Positions 1-11,517 of a stretch of DNA of 64,000 nucleotides are shown here, piece by piece. Position 1 is the stretch's first letter; every line of letters starts with the position of its first letter. The DNA is from Notamacropus eugenii (taxonomy: Eukaryota; Chordata; Mammalia; Diprotodontia; Macropodidae): NCBI RefSeq assembly GCF_028372415.1, contig NC_092875.1, positions 227,577,136-227,641,135 on the forward strand, written 5' to 3'. A program made the position numbers and the translations under genes. The notes under the pieces were generated by a model that did no database searches, had not been told where the DNA came from, and saw only the letters and a program-made list of their open reading frames with translations.

Positions 1-684
1 GGAGAGAAGAGGTATTAGACTGACTACCAAACTGAAGGTCTACAGAACCATTGTGCTGACCTCATTGCTGTATGTCTGGGAAACATGGACAGTCTACCAG
101 CACCATGCCAGGAAACTGAATCACATCCATTTGAACTGTCTTAGGAAGATTCTGAAGATCACCTGGCAGTATAAGGTACCAGACACTGAGGTCCTTGCTT
201 GAACTAAAGTGCCAAGCATTCAAACTATGCTTCAGAGAGCCCAATTCTGATGGGCTAGCCATGTTGTTTGAATGCAAAATGTATGGTTGCCAAAAAAACT
301 ATTTTATACAGAACTTGCATGGGACAGGTAATCACATGGTGGTCAGAAAAAGTGACAGAAGACACTCTCAAGGTCTCTCTCAAGAACTTTGGATTTGATT
401 GTGGGACATGGGAGACACTGGCACAGAACTGCTCAGCATGGCATGCCCACATCAGAAAAGGTGCTGTGTTCTATGAGCAAAGCAGAATTGAAACAGCACA
501 AAGGTACCGTAGGATGAGCAGATTTGGAGTAACCACCCCAAATGTTCACATGGACTCTCTGTGCCCAATCTGTGGTAGAGTATTCTGAGCTCATATTGGT
601 CTGATCAGCCACAGTTATACACATTGAAACGACTTTATCATGGTGATGTCATTTTGGTCCTCTTTGAGAACGAAGGACAACAAC
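1..684 (+). mobile_element. 3' end of a non-LTR retrotransposon (LINE) with C-terminal ORF remnant
   Basis: The window opens inside the C-terminal part of a LINE ORF2-like protein. Frame 2 from base 32 reads LKVYRTIVLTSLLY then W.TW, R.LNHIHLNCLRKILKI and PDTEVL, the usual region downstream of the reverse transcriptase in this kind of LINE. It has stops near 200 and 235, and coding then moves to frame 1 from about 340 (DTLKVSLKNFGFD, WETLAQN, RKGAVFYEQ). It ends with CPICGRVF, a stop, then AHIGLISHSYTH, a C2H2 zinc-finger-like pattern. The 3' tail (about 632-684) carries a motif like ctttgagaacgaaggac. The copy is dead (stops, frameshift) and its 5' part lies outside the window. The clade (RTE-X, L2/CR1 or other) is not settled from sequence alone. 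Confidence 0.75.
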
Positions 685-688
685 CTAC

Positions 689-804
689 CATTTTACAGCT
701 GAGAAATACTGAGGCAGACAGAGGTTAAGTAACATACCCAGAATCACACAGCTAGTAAGTCCTTGACTTCTGCCAGGCCCAGTACTCTGTCCACTGCTAC
801 CTTA
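689..804 (-). mobile_element. MIR-type CORE-SINE fragment
   Basis: Reads on the plus strand as the reverse of a MIR: a ttttacag start, an A-rich gaggc stretch, then gaggttaagt, tcacacagctagtaagt and the ccactgct end. It abuts the LINE tail directly. Confidence 0.8.
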
Positions 805-1143
805 ATCAGGATAAATCTGAAAGAAACAGAAATCAATGTTTGTTAAATCCCAAAATATAAATTACTAAAGAATGAATTCCTTTTAATAAGAATTGTTGGG
901 AAACTGGAAAGCACTCTGAGAGAAACTAAGCTTAGACCAGCATCTTTCATGGTATTCTAACAACAATTTTAAAACGGATGTGACCTGAATATTAAAGATA
1001 ATAACGCAAAAAATTTTAAAGAGAAACAGATAAAATAGTTTTCATAGCTATGGGGAAGAAATGAATTCTTAACCAAACAAGAGATAGAGGCAATTAAAAA
1101 GACAAAATAGATCATTTTAATTACATGTAAGTGAAAAAGCTTT

Positions 1144-1146
<3 letters not shown>
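805..1146. other. unassigned AT-rich sequence
   Basis: No gene, recognised repeat or RNA seen. Confidence 0.5.

Positions 1147-1179
<33 letters not shown>
1147..1179. repeat. (AC)n microsatellite
   Basis: About 16 uninterrupted AC units. Confidence 0.95.
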
Positions 1180-1181
<2 letters not shown>

Positions 1182-1849
1182 TGCATCTAAGATTAGAAAG
1201 GAAGTGGCCCAATTAAGGAAAAAAAACTTTTGGTCTCAGTGACCTCTAATAAGGGTTTGATTCTTAGTATGTATAGATATGTAGAAGACTAAAATAAATA
1301 TAAGATCAAAACCATACCCAATAGGTAAGTGGTCAAAACATACAAATAAAAGTTTTCAGAGAAAGAGAACAGGGCAAAGTATAGTGGCACTCTCATTTCC
1401 CAAGAACACTGTGGCTCTCTTAAGGCAATCAAAGGGAGCATCAGTTAATGTAAAAGCATCTTCTGTTAGTGTTGTCAAGGTTAGTATTATTAGTAATATA
1501 CGAAGTCAAGAGATCTCATCAAATTATTGCAAGGTAGGGGAAAAGGTCTAGCTTTTTTATCGTCTCAATGCAGATTACTTAGAAGGTGTAAAAATGGAGT
1601 GAGCAAGAACTGGGGAGTGGTAGAGATGGGATTCTGCATCTAAGAAAGAGGAACCCCACAAAGCATATGAAGTAGATGTTTGGATTATAAGGATACTTGT
1701 AAGCCTATGCCTTTTCTCTTATTCATTAATTGAAGAAAAGCCTACTTTTCAATCCAATGGTCAACTTAAAAATGATCCATTCAAATGGAATAGCTATGAG
1801 AAAAATCACGATTTGTCTGGTGAGGAGAGACTATTGTTTTATAGAAAAC
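1180..1849. other. unassigned sequence
   Basis: Purine-rich, AT-rich DNA. No open frame with splice-like borders and no recognised repeat was seen. Confidence 0.5.
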
Positions 1850-1980
1850 GATCATTTATTCAGCACCTACTATGTGCCAGGCCCAGTGGTCAGCACTGGG
1901 ATACAAATAAGAAAAAGGAAATATGGTCCCTGCCCTTAACGAGCTTACAATCTAAAGCAGAAGACAATACACAAAAAGAA
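1850..1980 (-). mobile_element. L2 3' end
   Basis: The plus strand shows the reversed L2 tail: tttattcagcacctactatg, gtgccaggc, then gatacaaat, ggtccctgcccttaac and gagcttacaatcta. It may extend a little further, to about 2030. Confidence 0.85.
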
Positions 1981-2455
1981 GCTGAAGCTGGGAGGAGTGC
2001 CAGAAAGTACAAAGGGAAGAGACTGCTAGGTGGAGGGGGGGTGGTGGTGACATGATGAAAATGTTGGTGGATTTTAAACCAAGCTGCTGAAGAGATGGCT
2101 GGCACTTTAAATCCTCTATAAATGAAGACTGTGGAAAGAGTTCTTTGCCCTGCTCTCCAGTTTTTCAATTAGAGAGATAAGAGCAACTGAGAATAATGAT
2201 GAAATGTGAGTAGCACTGTTGATGATGAGCTTCCTGGTGATGAATTTAACTAGTGACGAGTTTATCCTAGGCAGGGCATGACAAAGATGTTGATAAAGTC
2301 AGAAGCAAAGCAGAACAGTTTTTATGTATCTATAAGTGGATTGTTGGAGAGCAGATGTTTCAAACTCAAGTATATAAGGATCCCTAAAGCCTGGATATCA
2401 ACTTAGTTTTCAAGAGTAATATCTATATTTTATTGTATTTTGTTAAATACTTACC

Positions 2456-2558
2456 AATAAATAGCACATAATTTTGTATTTTTATAATAAGTTTGAAACT
2501 AAACCCTAGGAAACCTTGTCAGCCCTTGCTAAGCTGATTCCAATTAAGGTTTTTGGCA
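2456..2558. repeat. 103-bp direct repeat, copy A
   Basis: Matches 4431-4533 over the same length with six substitutions and no gap (about 94 percent by eye). Starts aataaatagcacataatttt and ends at ggca. Not recognised as a known SINE or LINE piece. Confidence 0.85.
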
Positions 2559-3582
2559 CACTAGTGAGCGCTGTAGGCTGTGTAGGCTGTGTTTGACCCC
2601 TCTGGGGCAGAGGACATTCCTGTTCAGGTATGAATTGAGCTCTATGGTTTCAAAGTTCACTCCAGGCTCTGTTATTTTAAATAATACTGTCAGAAATATA
2701 TACATAATAGCATACCAATCACTGCAGGCATATGTTATATTACACATAAATGTTTGCACATATTCAAATTTCTCAGACAATTTCAACTATACTTTTCCTT
2801 TGACTTATCACACTCTCTTTTAATCCTAGTTATTTAAACACGCTTCTTCCTGTCTTTACCCTCTTATGCATTAGATTAGATGTGAGAACAGGATTTATAT
2901 TATATCTATCCATATATCTTCAATGACTAGGACAGTGCTGCACACATAAGAAGCATTTGATAGATAATTGTTTAATACTGTCTTGTAGATACAAACATGT
3001 GAACCGAAATACAGCCATAAGACATAGTTTCACCAAAAAACATTTCAAAGTAGGAAGATAAAATTTTCTTTTAAATTTGGGATTTTAACACACATTTCTC
3101 ACTTGGACAACTTTTTCATTTAGAAAATTTAAATCTGTCTTCAGTCTTGCGATCCTTTATTAATTATGGGAAAGAATCTTTTTGGGGCAAGGGGGAAATA
3201 TGGTAATCTTAATTATATTTACTTCATGACCTGGCTCTGCCAAATACAATATTCTAATGAATCATGTAGACAGGCTGATATACCAAGGACAGTAAATGCT
3301 TAAAAGCTAAATGTTAAACTAAAGAGATTTCTCTCAGTCTAACTAGAAGTTGGGAAGTGTGGTAGGAGTAATATTCTAACCTCTATCCTCATGCAGGTTA
3401 GGCTAGTTCTCCTTAAAAGGTATTGAGATATTTCTAAATACTTGGTTGGTTCAAGGGTCTAAAGGCTTAAAATATTGATGTCAGTTGCTCATTGTCTCAG
3501 GAAAAAAGTAGCCACAAGGAGGTGGAGGGACCCTCCGATGTTTGGCTGATACTATCATAGGAAATGTGAACATCCCTCAGCA
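2559..3582. other. mostly unassigned sequence with a weak L2-tail remnant
   Basis: Around 2920-2985 an L2-sense tail is faintly visible (acagtgctgcacacataag, then gataattgtttaa). The rest shows no gene or clear repeat. Confidence 0.45.
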
Positions 3583-3855
3583 GAGTCAACTAGGTGGTGC
3601 AGTGGATGGTGTGCTATATACGGAGTCAGGAAGACCTGAATTCAAATTTAACCTCCTACATTTATTAGCTGTGTAATCCTGGGCAAGTCATTTAACTTCT
3701 GCCTGCCTCAATTTTCCCAAGGGTTACATTAGGGTAATAATAGTACCCATCTCCCAGAGTTGTGAAGATCAGATGAGATAACATTTGTAAAACACTCAGA
3801 ACATTACCTGGAGATAGTAAGCTCTGTATAAAAACTACCTATTACTACTATCAAT
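3583..3855 (+). mobile_element. CORE-SINE (MIR-like, L2-type tail)
   Basis: Near full length: caactaggtggtgcagtgga head, ggagtcaggaagacctgaat, ttattagctgtgtaatcctg, gggcaagtcatttaact, then the gatgagataacatttgtaaa tail and an AT-rich end. Typical of marsupial MIR relatives. Confidence 0.9.
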
Positions 3856-4430
3856 TCAAGATGTCTTCATGGCTAATCTTTTTTGAAAATCCTTTTCCAA
3901 TAGCTAATGAAACCTCCTTTTAAAAACTCTTAAGTGACCAATGATTATCTCATTTTGTTTTAATGTCAAACCTAACTCCTTGCTGGAGTCAGGCCTATTC
4001 CAGAAGAGGGAGAAAGCAAAATCCTTGTTCAAATCAAGTCAATCGATGGGATATAATTGACAACTTGCCTGTTGTATTTCACCTGTAGCAAGTCATGTCC
4101 TTCTGATGGGGGAAAGCAACCTTTCTAAGAACCATTGCTGTGTGATCTGAGTAGTATCTCATAGAATTGATGACTGCTTGATCATGGCTAAGTAGCTTCA
4201 ACCTGGGCTGGTCATTTGAGCCATCCTATAAACAATAATCAAAATGCATGGGGGAAAGACCTTCTGACATTTTCTGCTGCATCTTAAGTGAGGCTATATC
4301 TAATTAGGAAAGACAATACCCATGGTACTCTACTCAAAGCACTGGCCTGTGGCATAAAAGGAAAAAATTATTTTATTTTCTAGCACAGCTATGTCTTACC
4401 TTTATGGGCATACACCAAAGAGGAATAGAA

Positions 4431-4533
4431 AATAAATAGCACATAATTTTGCATTTTTATAATAAGTTTGAAACTAAGCACTAGGAAACCTTGTCAGCCC
4501 CTGCTAAGCTGATTCCAATTAAGGCTTCTGGCA
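4431..4533. repeat. 103-bp direct repeat, copy B
   Basis: Second copy of 2456-2558, same orientation, 1975 bases further on. The flanks on both sides differ from those of copy A, so the match ends sharply. Confidence 0.85.
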
Positions 4534-6660
4534 GTGTTCCAGCTGTTTTACGACCTCAAATAGCACTGAGCATAACAAGGTTTATGAAGCATTCAAAAGT
4601 CAAATACCCTATTAACATAAACATGGAGTGAAATCAACTCTTCTACCAATTTTCAGCTTGCTTTCTTTCTTTCATTTGCGATGTTGGGCTAATCTAAGAT
4701 GATGTCTGCTTCTTTTGTTGAGTCTTTTTTTTTGTGCTTGCTAGAACGCAAGACCAAATTTAGTATTTCAGCAGTGTGGCAATGTAACCTCCATACCTAC
4801 AGCAAAGGGCAATTTTCTTAAAAATCTTTTCCATTTAGTTCTAACATTATCATTAGAAATTTATGCTTTTAGTTTTTATGACAAGATTGAGTCTGGCGGG
4901 GAAATATTAGTTCCCGTGCTTAGATTTTCTTTTAATTAATGTGCTCCTGTCTATATGGTTACAAATGTATTTTCAAACTTGATTGTCTTGTCAAAGGTTT
5001 TGTGTAGGGAAAAGTTATTTTACTGGTAACAAAGATCATTTGTATCTAAAATAAAAACATGAATATTTCTATTGTGGGGGAAAACAAAGGAAGGAAAGAA
5101 AGAAATTTTATTGTTTCATTTGGATATAAAGTGAAATTGTTCATTAGTCAAGTTCCTAAAAGACATGTTGAATCAGAAGAGAATTTTAAGGCCTCTTGAG
5201 GCACCCCCTTCTCTCCTAGCCCACTACCCTTTCCCTCTTGTCACCAAAGAAATAATTAAGGGCACACACGTTATTTGATTTTTTTGTTTGCTTAACTTCA
5301 TTATTTTGTTTTGCTTTTCCTCATGGTCACCTTGCTCTGTGTGAAATGTATTTGCTGGTGAAATAAGAGACAGTTTGTTCTAAATATCCATTAATTGCAA
5401 AAGCCTTTTAAGTACCTTGTCAGGCAGTCAATTGGAAATATAAAGCATCATTGCCTTTGGATGACAAAAAAGGAATATAAACATGTTTTGGATGTCACTT
5501 TTGCTGTTGAATTACCTTGATCAAAATACATATAACACTCAGTGAAAGGAAGGAAGGAAGCTGAGTTAGAATCTAGTGAATGAAGCAAATGACAAGGGTC
5601 TGTGTCATTTTCTTTAAAAGTAGTTCATAGGCTTGTTGAGATGTATAAGAAAATAATAGAGCCTAGTAGTTGTGGAGTTTTTTAATGGTGCAATATTAAT
5701 TAGAATTTATTTTTCTTTCTTTAAAGTCCAATTATACATTCCAAAAGAAGTGATTTTATTTAGTTTTATAGTTGTATATTATGGAAAGCTGTTTTGAAGT
5801 TGTCATTTACTTTTCTTTTCCTTTTTTGTATAATGATGTTTCCATTTATAGGATGATCAGAAAATTCAAAGACTTGTGAGGTTTCTCAAAGACACCAAAT
5901 TGGGCTTCAGAAAGATGAAAAAGTTCTAGAGCATTTTTTATTATTAGAATCTATTCTTTGATATTGAGGATTTCCTCTAGCAGAGAATATTTTTCCCAAA
6001 AGATCATATTTAATTTGCTGCTCAGCCATCTATTGAAGTTCTGTCCCCTTACATAGAAATGTGAAGATAATTACCACTGAGATGCTGTTTATACCTCTAG
6101 AGACATTTCTTTTACACTCTTTTATAGGGATGGAAAAAGTGGAGCTTTTCTTGTGTGTTACACAGGGAAATGACTAAACTACTTCTAGGTTTGAAACCAT
6201 GCCTTTAATCCATGTAGAAATAATTAGATCATGAGTAAACATAGTTACGCAAACTATTATATATCTAATTTATGAAAGTATTCGCACTTAGGCATTTTTA
6301 GAAATATATTATGCCTCCCCTCCTTTTTCCCCTCTCAATTATTATCTTAGTATGATATTCTTTGATGAATATAACTTCTCATTTCTTTTTTCAGGCTAGT
6401 TTTCCAAGTTAATTATATGCAATTAAACTATTTCAGAGTGTAATGAATTAGTTACACTTAAAACAAATGACCCGATAATAGTCAATGAATAGGCTATATT
6501 TCCATGGCCGAAGAAAGCCTAAACAGAGGCTAAATAAAATAGACCAAGCACCAATCACCATCTATGTAAAATATGTCTTCCATTTGAACTCAGCATTGGT
6601 TATCCTCCCTGACAGTGGGAAAGAACTTTGATAAACAAAAAGCATGTTGCCTTGTTCTAT
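4534..6660. other. repeat-poor unassigned block
   Basis: More than 2 kb without a SINE, LINE or microsatellite that I can recognise, which is unusual here. Contains several TAATTA/TAATTG-type words (for example 5390-5400 and 6410-6420). No convincing coding frame. Could hold conserved regulatory DNA, but this is only an inference from the lack of repeats. Confidence 0.4.
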
Positions 6661-6667
6661 GCCTAAG

Positions 6668-6840
6668 GTGTGTGCATGTGTATATATGTATATATATATA
6701 TATATGTGTGTATATATATATACATATATATACATATATACACATGAATGTATGCATGTATGATATGTATGTATGTTGTACATGTGTATAAATATCCTTG
6801 TATGTTGGCATGTATATATACATATGTATATATGAAACTA
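6668..6840. repeat. compound TA/TG/TATG microsatellite
   Basis: Alternating gtgtgcatgtg, (TA)n and tacatatatacacatg units. Apparent reading frames here are only repeats of Tyr, Ile, His and Thr codons. Confidence 0.95.
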
Positions 6841-7139
6841 TAATAGGTATAGATATAGATCAGAGATAGATATGAATGCAGAGATAGAGATTTAAATTTA
6901 GATTTTGATAGATATTGATATTTTCCCTTTACTATGTTTAGCATTCTTTGACAGTTTTCGCTTACTTACTAGTGTTAGCATTATTACTTTTGACATAGTC
7001 CCTATAGGACCAGGTCATACATGTATTTATTCTGCATTACATGTCCTGTCTCCCATCTTTCTTGCTTTTATTTTTAAAATCTGAGCTAGTTTGTGAATTT
7101 TCTGGTCATCTACATAAGTGCCTTTAAATGATTTCTTTT

Positions 7140-7322
7140 CTTACTTTACACATGTGAACACAACTCTGTATATTGTTACTGAGTCACTTCATGTACTTGT
7201 ACACTGTGAGTTCCTTGACAGCAGAGACTGCCTTTTGCCTTTCTTTGTATCCCTAGGGTTTAGCATAGTGCCTGACACATAGTGGTATTCAATGGATGTT
7301 TATTGACTGACTGGCTAGTCAA
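7140..7322 (+). mobile_element. L2 3' end
   Basis: Sense L2 tail: cactgtgagttccttgacag, tttgtatccctagggttta, gcatagtgcctgacacatag, then tgtttattgactgactgg. Confidence 0.85.
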
Positions 7323-7374
7323 AATTCAATAAATATGGTTGACTGACTGAATGCCAAACTGACATACAGCTTAC

Positions 7375-7502
7375 TTCCCAATCATATTATAAACTTCTAG
7401 AGAACTGAGATTATGATTTATATTTCTTTAGTACTTCTCACAGTGCTATCCCAATGGTATGAACATACCAGTCATTGAACAAATACTTGAATAAATGAAT
7501 GC
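7375..7502 (+). mobile_element. second L2 3' end
   Basis: More diverged sense L2 tail ending caaatacttgaataaatgaa, just after the previous copy. Possibly two independent insertions. Confidence 0.6.
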
Positions 7503-9055
7503 TTCATTAGTCCCAAGATGATTTCCTCTTGGCCTTTTGCATACCTTTATAACTGACTTGGGACATGATACATTATAGACCTGGGATATCTACCCTGTAT
7601 TAATATTTTTAAATAGAATTCCTTCTAATATTTGGAAGAAACTTAGAAAAGGTATAACTTTTAACATTCTAATCATGGTTTTATAGAGATTTCTTTTATT
7701 AACCATATGATGCAGGTCAAGGCATATTACCATTGTATTTGAACTTTTGTTTTGACCAGATTGCAAATTTTCTGTTAATTGGGTCTTGAATTGTCCAATA
7801 CACTATTATAGATTTCCTCCATGGCTCCTGCACATGAATTTTATTATAGACTTTTCATTCACATCTGCTCAGTCATTCAATCTGTTCAAAATAATGTTTC
7901 TCTCACATACAGGGAAAAACCAGAAAGTTGTTTGAATGCTCATCAAAGAAGAAAAAAAATAGCTTCAAAACTTTACCTTTCCTGTATACATTTGACTTTA
8001 GAATATTTAATTAAATGGTCTTTTCTTACTAGATGATCTTTTTTCCAAGCAAAATGATGAACTGGTTGCTTAAAGAAACAGATTGACAGAAAAGTTGGTC
8101 ACTTGACTAGAAGCAATTTTAAAGTATTAAGATTTAATATTCTTAGTATTAGCTCATAAATCTCAATGAATTTATCTACCTCTTTCCAAAGTATAATAAA
8201 GAGTTTTGATTATTTTCCAATCTTTCTGCCTTTTTTGGTTATTATAACCATAACCATATAACTTATGTTGTTTTCAAAATTAATATACTCAGGATGCCAA
8301 GGATGCAACATTCAGAGCATGAAGAATCATTAACGAGCAATGTTTGGAGAAATGTTCTTGCATTTCAAATGCTTCATTGCTTCATTGAAGAGTGAATACA
8401 GGAACTCACTCAGAGGCAGATGTTGTGCTTACACATATTACAAATGCAAACAATTATCCCCAAAGTGAGCAGAAAGGAATCAAGAAACCATAACAAACTC
8501 AGAAGGAAGATAATAAATTGCATTGAATTTTAAAATGGAGAGCTATGGTAGTTATGAAAATCTGGGACAATTGTGGGATCCTAAGTTACTACACTGAGGT
8601 AGTGATCAAGGCATTAAAATATGTGATTGGTTTATCCAGTTCCAAAGTTGGTTGTTATTGGGATTTTTGAGAAACTGTGAACTCAAGAACTGAATTTTAT
8701 AGCGTTTGCTTTATAAATATTTTAGTTCTCATATCTCTGGATGTTATCATAGAAAAATTCATAAAAGAAAATAAAACAAAAATAAAAATCAACAAAAACA
8801 GGAGATTGGCTTGTGTGATTCCACTTAGCTCTGAAGAGAAGGAAGAAATTCATTTTTGCAGCATGTACCAGGCATGGGACTATATATGGAGGAATGGGAA
8901 GGAATTGTTGCCACAATCCAAGAAAGGGAGAAAGAATTTCTATTATCATAGCAGAAGATCAACCAAAAAACATTTATTAGGTGTATAAACATTGTACCTA
9001 CCCCTGTGAGGCAGTTTGCTCAGCAAGGAGGATGACAGTCTTGCTATAATCAGGC
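7503..9055. other. unassigned sequence
   Basis: AT-rich. A 103-codon open stretch at 8677-8988 is lysine-rich, has no family likeness and has no splice-like borders, so I do not call it a gene. Confidence 0.5.
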
Positions 9056-9059
9056 CAAG

Positions 9060-9225
9060 TCAGAGTATCTGGGGGATTTTGTTTAGTTCTGGGTACCACA
9101 TTTTTAAAAGAGCTTTTGATAAGCTAGAATATGTCCAGAGTATATATGTCCAAGAGAATATCTAGGATTTTAAGGGGATACAAATGAAGAGGTTCCTGAT
9201 CTACCCTTTTTTTACATGCAAGTAG
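9060..9225 (-). mobile_element. CR1/L3 LINE remnant
   Basis: Plus strand carries tttagttctgggtaccaca, gataagctagaatatgtcca and ttttaaggggatacaaatga, words of the reversed L3/CR1 element. Strongly diverged. Confidence 0.55.
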
Positions 9226-9439
9226 CCTCCATGTCAGAATAAGGTGTAAGTTTTGATTTTAATACTATTGTAAAAATGACTGCCTTCTGGCACACAGAGC
9301 TCAATTGTCCTGCCTCTGTAATTGTGAAAAAAGTGTCCAAGGGCCCAAGACTACTTGCACCTCCCCTTTCTTCTCCCTATGTATGCTTAGGGTATGTCTA
9401 TCTTTGGAGAAGAGGATAATTGCAATAACTTAGTTTCTT

Positions 9440-10045
9440 GTCTTCATGCCCAAGCCTCTTTGCACTCCAGTCCTCCCTCCACTCAGGTGTAAAATTGATC
9501 TTCCTAAAGCACAGGTCTGACCATGTCACAGCCCTATTCAATAAACTCTAGAGGCACTCTGTCACTTCCAGGATTAAATATAAAATCCTGTTTGGCTTTT
9601 GAAGTTCATAATCTGGTCCCTTCGTAACTGTCCAGTCTTCTTACTCCTTACTTCTCTCTACATATTTTGTGATCCAGTGACACAGACTTCCCTGCTGTTG
9701 CTTGCACAAGACATTCCACCGCTATATGCAAGCATTTTTACTGCCTCCTATAGCTGAAGTGATCTCCCTCATCATCTCTACTTCCCAGGTTCTCGTGCCA
9801 CCTTTAAGATTCCACTAAGATCTTACCTACTGGAAAAAGCCTTTCCTAGGCCTCCCTTCATCTTCTCTGTTGATGAGCTCTAATTTCTTTTACATATAGC
9901 TTGTCTGCACAGAGTTATTTATATATTATATCCTCCATTAGACTGTGTGCTCCTTGAAAGCAGGATCATTTATTTGGCCTTTTTCTGTATCCCCAGTGAT
10001 TTGCAGAGTGTCTGATACATAATAGGTATTAAATTAGTAAGTTAT
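9440..10045 (+). mobile_element. L2 3' region (long copy)
   Basis: Sense L2 3' UTR: gatcttcctaaagcacaggt, ctgaccatgtcaca, ataaactctagaggcactct, aatctggtccctt, then ccacctttaagattccacta, gcctttcctaggcctccctt, and the tail attagactgtgtgctccttg and tgtatccccagtg. About 600 bp survive. Confidence 0.9.
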
Positions 10046-10407
10046 TTATTTGATTTGACTTGATGATGTCTTTGGTTTGGCACTTAAAATAACAGCGTTT
10101 TACTTGTAAAAGAAGTGACTATAATTGAGTTGATGTCACATGGAAGATAGGCTTACAATCTTGAACTGATTCTCAGGCTTTACCTTTAAAGGGAAACAGG
10201 AACCCACACAAAGTCATGGCACACACAAATTAGAACTTCAGTGAACAGAGTGCCCTCTAAGGGAGAGGAGAGACAGAAATTTCACAATATTCATGTTAGG
10301 CTTCACAAAGACTCAGAGAAAAGTCTATCTGTCCATGCATTCAGTACAGAAAACTCAGTGGACCTAGGTACTAGTGTTACATAGAGGCATAAGCAGAGAG
10401 TTGAAGC
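10046..10407. other. unassigned sequence
   Basis: Nothing recognised. Confidence 0.4.
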
Positions 10408-10508
10408 CTCAGTATGAGAGGAGGGGGCAGAAGAAGAGGAAAAGAGAAAGAGAAAGGGAGAGGGAAGGGAAGGGAAAAGGGGTGAGGAAAAGAGAGAGGG
10501 AGAGGAAT
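10408..10508 (+). repeat. purine-only tract (GA/GGA-rich)
   Basis: About 100 bases almost entirely A and G (gaggaaaagagaaagag, gggaagggaaaagg). The frames read through it on both strands are low-complexity artefacts. Confidence 0.9.
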
Positions 10509-10829
10509 TTGAAAACTACACAGGGCAAAATACAAGGAGTGATACTTAGTCTCTCTCAGAGGGATGCACAGATTGTGCCATCCGTGCAATACAAAGAATT
10601 TTAAAAGATCAGTGAAATAGGGAACCATAGACACTGAGGCATAATCTGGCCAAATACATTCACTGATAGTATAAATCATGTATACTGTATAAGTTCAGAG
10701 AAAAAGTATGGTCTACCAGGAAGAGATTTGCCTTAATGTACTCTTTAGAAATGAGATGAGAGATTCTATGAGATCCATGAGTATGTGTAAAAAGTTTTTG
10801 ATTATTTTGTCAGTTTAATTCCAGTCCCA

Positions 10830-11375
10830 AAGTCCATTCATGTGGGACAATGTTCACACTATTGGAGATGAATGTCCTGTACTACAAGAAGAGTGGAGAG
10901 AAGGTGGTGAGAATGTGAGATTTCCAGCTTTCTTTAATTTTCCTGAAGACTCTTCAAGCTTCAAGGTGGTTCAGGACTCTAGAGTTACTTCTGGCTTCCA
11001 GCTTTGAGAGGAAAGATAGAAAGGGCTGACTGTGCTTGAAGTAACTAGAGGAAAAGACTCTAGGAAGATATGAGAGCAGCTGGCAGTCTCCATCATGTCC
11101 CTGTCTTCAGGTTGTTATATTAGAGACTTCAGGGAGTTTCTCTGAATGAGATCTGGGACTCTCTCCTGGGTCCAAATGGAGAACTCTTTCACTCTACACG
11201 GTCTGGTATATAGTCTCTATTTTAGGCCTTCTTTGATTTCTGTTTTATTACAATTTGAATAAATAAATTTCTTTTTTATTCACTAGGTGTGTTCACTGTG
11301 AACTGGTATTTGGTAGCAAAGGAGACAAGCCTTGAATACAAAGGTGGGGCCCTCCTTACCCCCTCAATAATTTCA
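10830..11375 (+). mobile_element. candidate LTR (retroviral-like), solo
   Basis: A GC-richer block with an AATAAA-type signal pair near 11259-11270 (gaataaataaatttcttttt) followed by ttcactaggtgtgttcac, actggtatttggtagcaaag and tggggccctcc, the order expected of R-U5 and the start of an internal region. No gag, pol or env remnant follows. Ends and target duplication were not found, so this is a suggestion only. Confidence 0.3.
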
Positions 11376-11450
11376 CAATGATCAGAATGTAGACTGACTG
11401 ATTATATACCCTAAATAATATTTAAGAGAGCAGATAAATAAAATCCGAAC

Positions 11451-11471
11451 ATCTCTCTCTTTCTCTCTCTG

Positions 11472-11504
<33 letters not shown>

Positions 11505-11517
11505 GTTTTCTCTCTCA
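11451..11517. repeat. (TC)n/(TCTCTG)n microsatellite
   Basis: Pyrimidine tract with ctctgt units, interrupted. Confidence 0.9.

Noticed and set aside
6562..6944. Minus-strand open frames of 73-93 codons
   Set aside because: They run through a TATG/TA microsatellite and encode only Tyr, Ile, His and Thr repeats.
8677..8988. 103-codon plus-strand frame
   Set aside because: AT-rich, lysine-rich composition, no family likeness, no splice-like borders.
10374..10679. Frames on both strands over the purine tract
   Set aside because: Low-complexity Arg/Glu/Gly on one strand and Pro/Ser/Leu/Phe on the other, explained by the tract.
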